Below are positions 6,766-6,877 of a DNA stretch of 6,877 nt, one piece after another. Position 1 is the stretch's first letter. Each line of letters begins with the position of its first letter. The DNA lies in the NCBI GenBank assembly GCA_035327305.1, contig DAOLDL010000116.1, positions 1 through 6,877 on the forward strand, in the 5' to 3' direction. Below the pieces are notes generated by a model. It searched no databases. It was not told the DNA's origin and saw only the letters and a program-made list of their open reading frames with translations. This DNA comes from CALMUP01 sp035327305 (GTDB lineage Bacteria > Verrucomicrobiota > Kiritimatiellia > CAIVKH01). Made by a program: the position numbers and the translations under genes.

Positions 6766-6797
6766 GAAATAGGCGCACTTTTCAGTGCGCCTATTTC
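6766..6797 (-). terminator. Strong hairpin, likely intrinsic terminator of the PEP-CTERM-like gene
   Basis: Minus-strand GAAATAGGCGCACT (6779-6766 is the 3' arm, 6797-6784 the 5' arm) forms a perfect 14-bp stem closed by a GAAA loop (6780-6783), a very stable GNRA tetraloop. On the minus strand it is followed by GTTTCTACACC, which together with the stem's UAUUUC end gives a U-rich but interrupted tail. It begins 20 bases after the TAA of the PEP-CTERM-like gene, the usual position for its terminator. The tail quality is only moderate, so partial read-through into the next gene is plausible. A second small hairpin (AATTG/CAATT, 6805-6819) overlaps the stop codon. Confidence 0.75.
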
Positions 6798-6817
6798 TGT
6801 TACGAATTGATCAACAA

Positions 6818-6877
6818 TTACGCGTTGCGAATACGACGACGAATCGCGAGCATCAAACCACCAAGACCCAAGAAGGC
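6818..6877 (-). CDS. C-terminal tail of a PEP-CTERM-like secreted protein (5' truncated by window)
   Basis: Read inward from the window edge on the minus strand, 19 codons and a TAA are visible: AFLGLGGLMLAIRRRIRNA. A short glycine/leucine-rich hydrophobic segment, then an arginine cluster, then the end of the protein is the final part of a PEP-CTERM-type sorting signal. In that system exosortase cleaves near the Pro-Glu-Pro motif, and the protein is moved to or through the envelope in Gram-negative bacteria that make exopolysaccharide. The defining PEP motif would lie just beyond the window, so the class could also be another C-terminal sorting signal of similar shape. The main body of the protein, its signal peptide and its function are not visible. 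The gene ends 20 bases before the strong hairpin. Confidence 0.7.
   Translation of the reverse strand, partial: AFLGLGGLMLAIRRRIRNA

Noticed and set aside
1..6877. CRISPR array, tRNA, rRNA, insertion sequence or phage attachment site.
   Set aside because: No regularly spaced long direct repeats, cloverleaf sequence, rRNA-like stretch, transposase frame or long terminal inverted repeats were found on reading both strands.

Overview
The window looks like chromosomal DNA from a Gram-negative bacterium of the Planctomycetota/Verrucomicrobiota/Kiritimatiellota/Lentisphaerota group. This is inferred from four things together: a PEP-CTERM-like protein tail, two very long membrane proteins that end in TPR repeats, wide spacing between genes, and short-period intergenic repeats of a kind common in environmental genomes of these phyla. 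No rRNA, tRNA, CRISPR array, transposase or phage gene is visible.

Three genes read on the minus strand, from high to low coordinates. First comes the last 19 codons of a protein whose end (small hydrophobic stretch, then an arginine cluster) resembles a PEP-CTERM sorting signal (6818-6877). A strong 14-bp hairpin with a GAAA loop follows (6766-6797). Next is a roughly 1040-residue polytopic membrane protein of the fused MFS/spermidine-synthase-like type with a C-terminal TPR segment (3635-6754). A 319-bp gap holds AT-rich sequence, two 9-bp-period repeat elements and a few inverted repeats. The third gene (166-3315) encodes a 1049-residue protein with about 11 membrane segments resembling DUF2723/TMEM260-type transferases, an extracytoplasmic middle region, and about a dozen TPRs.

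At the low-coordinate end, a frame on the plus strand (1-128) looks like the C-terminus of a convergent gene. Its last ~20 codons lie inside a hexamer-based inverted repeat (67-136), and its stop is 37 bp from the stop of the large TPR gene.

The two large proteins share an unusual plan: polytopic membrane domain, soluble middle domain, C-terminal TPR scaffold, almost the same length, same strand. A role in building or modifying surface polymers or secreted proteins, possibly linked to the PEP-CTERM/exosortase envelope system, is a reasonable inference, but no substrate or reaction can be read from the sequence. The clearest oddities are the hairpin that overlaps a possible start codon, the loss of the acidic catalytic pattern in the spermidine-synthase-like domain, and the repeat that supplies the tail of the convergent gene.
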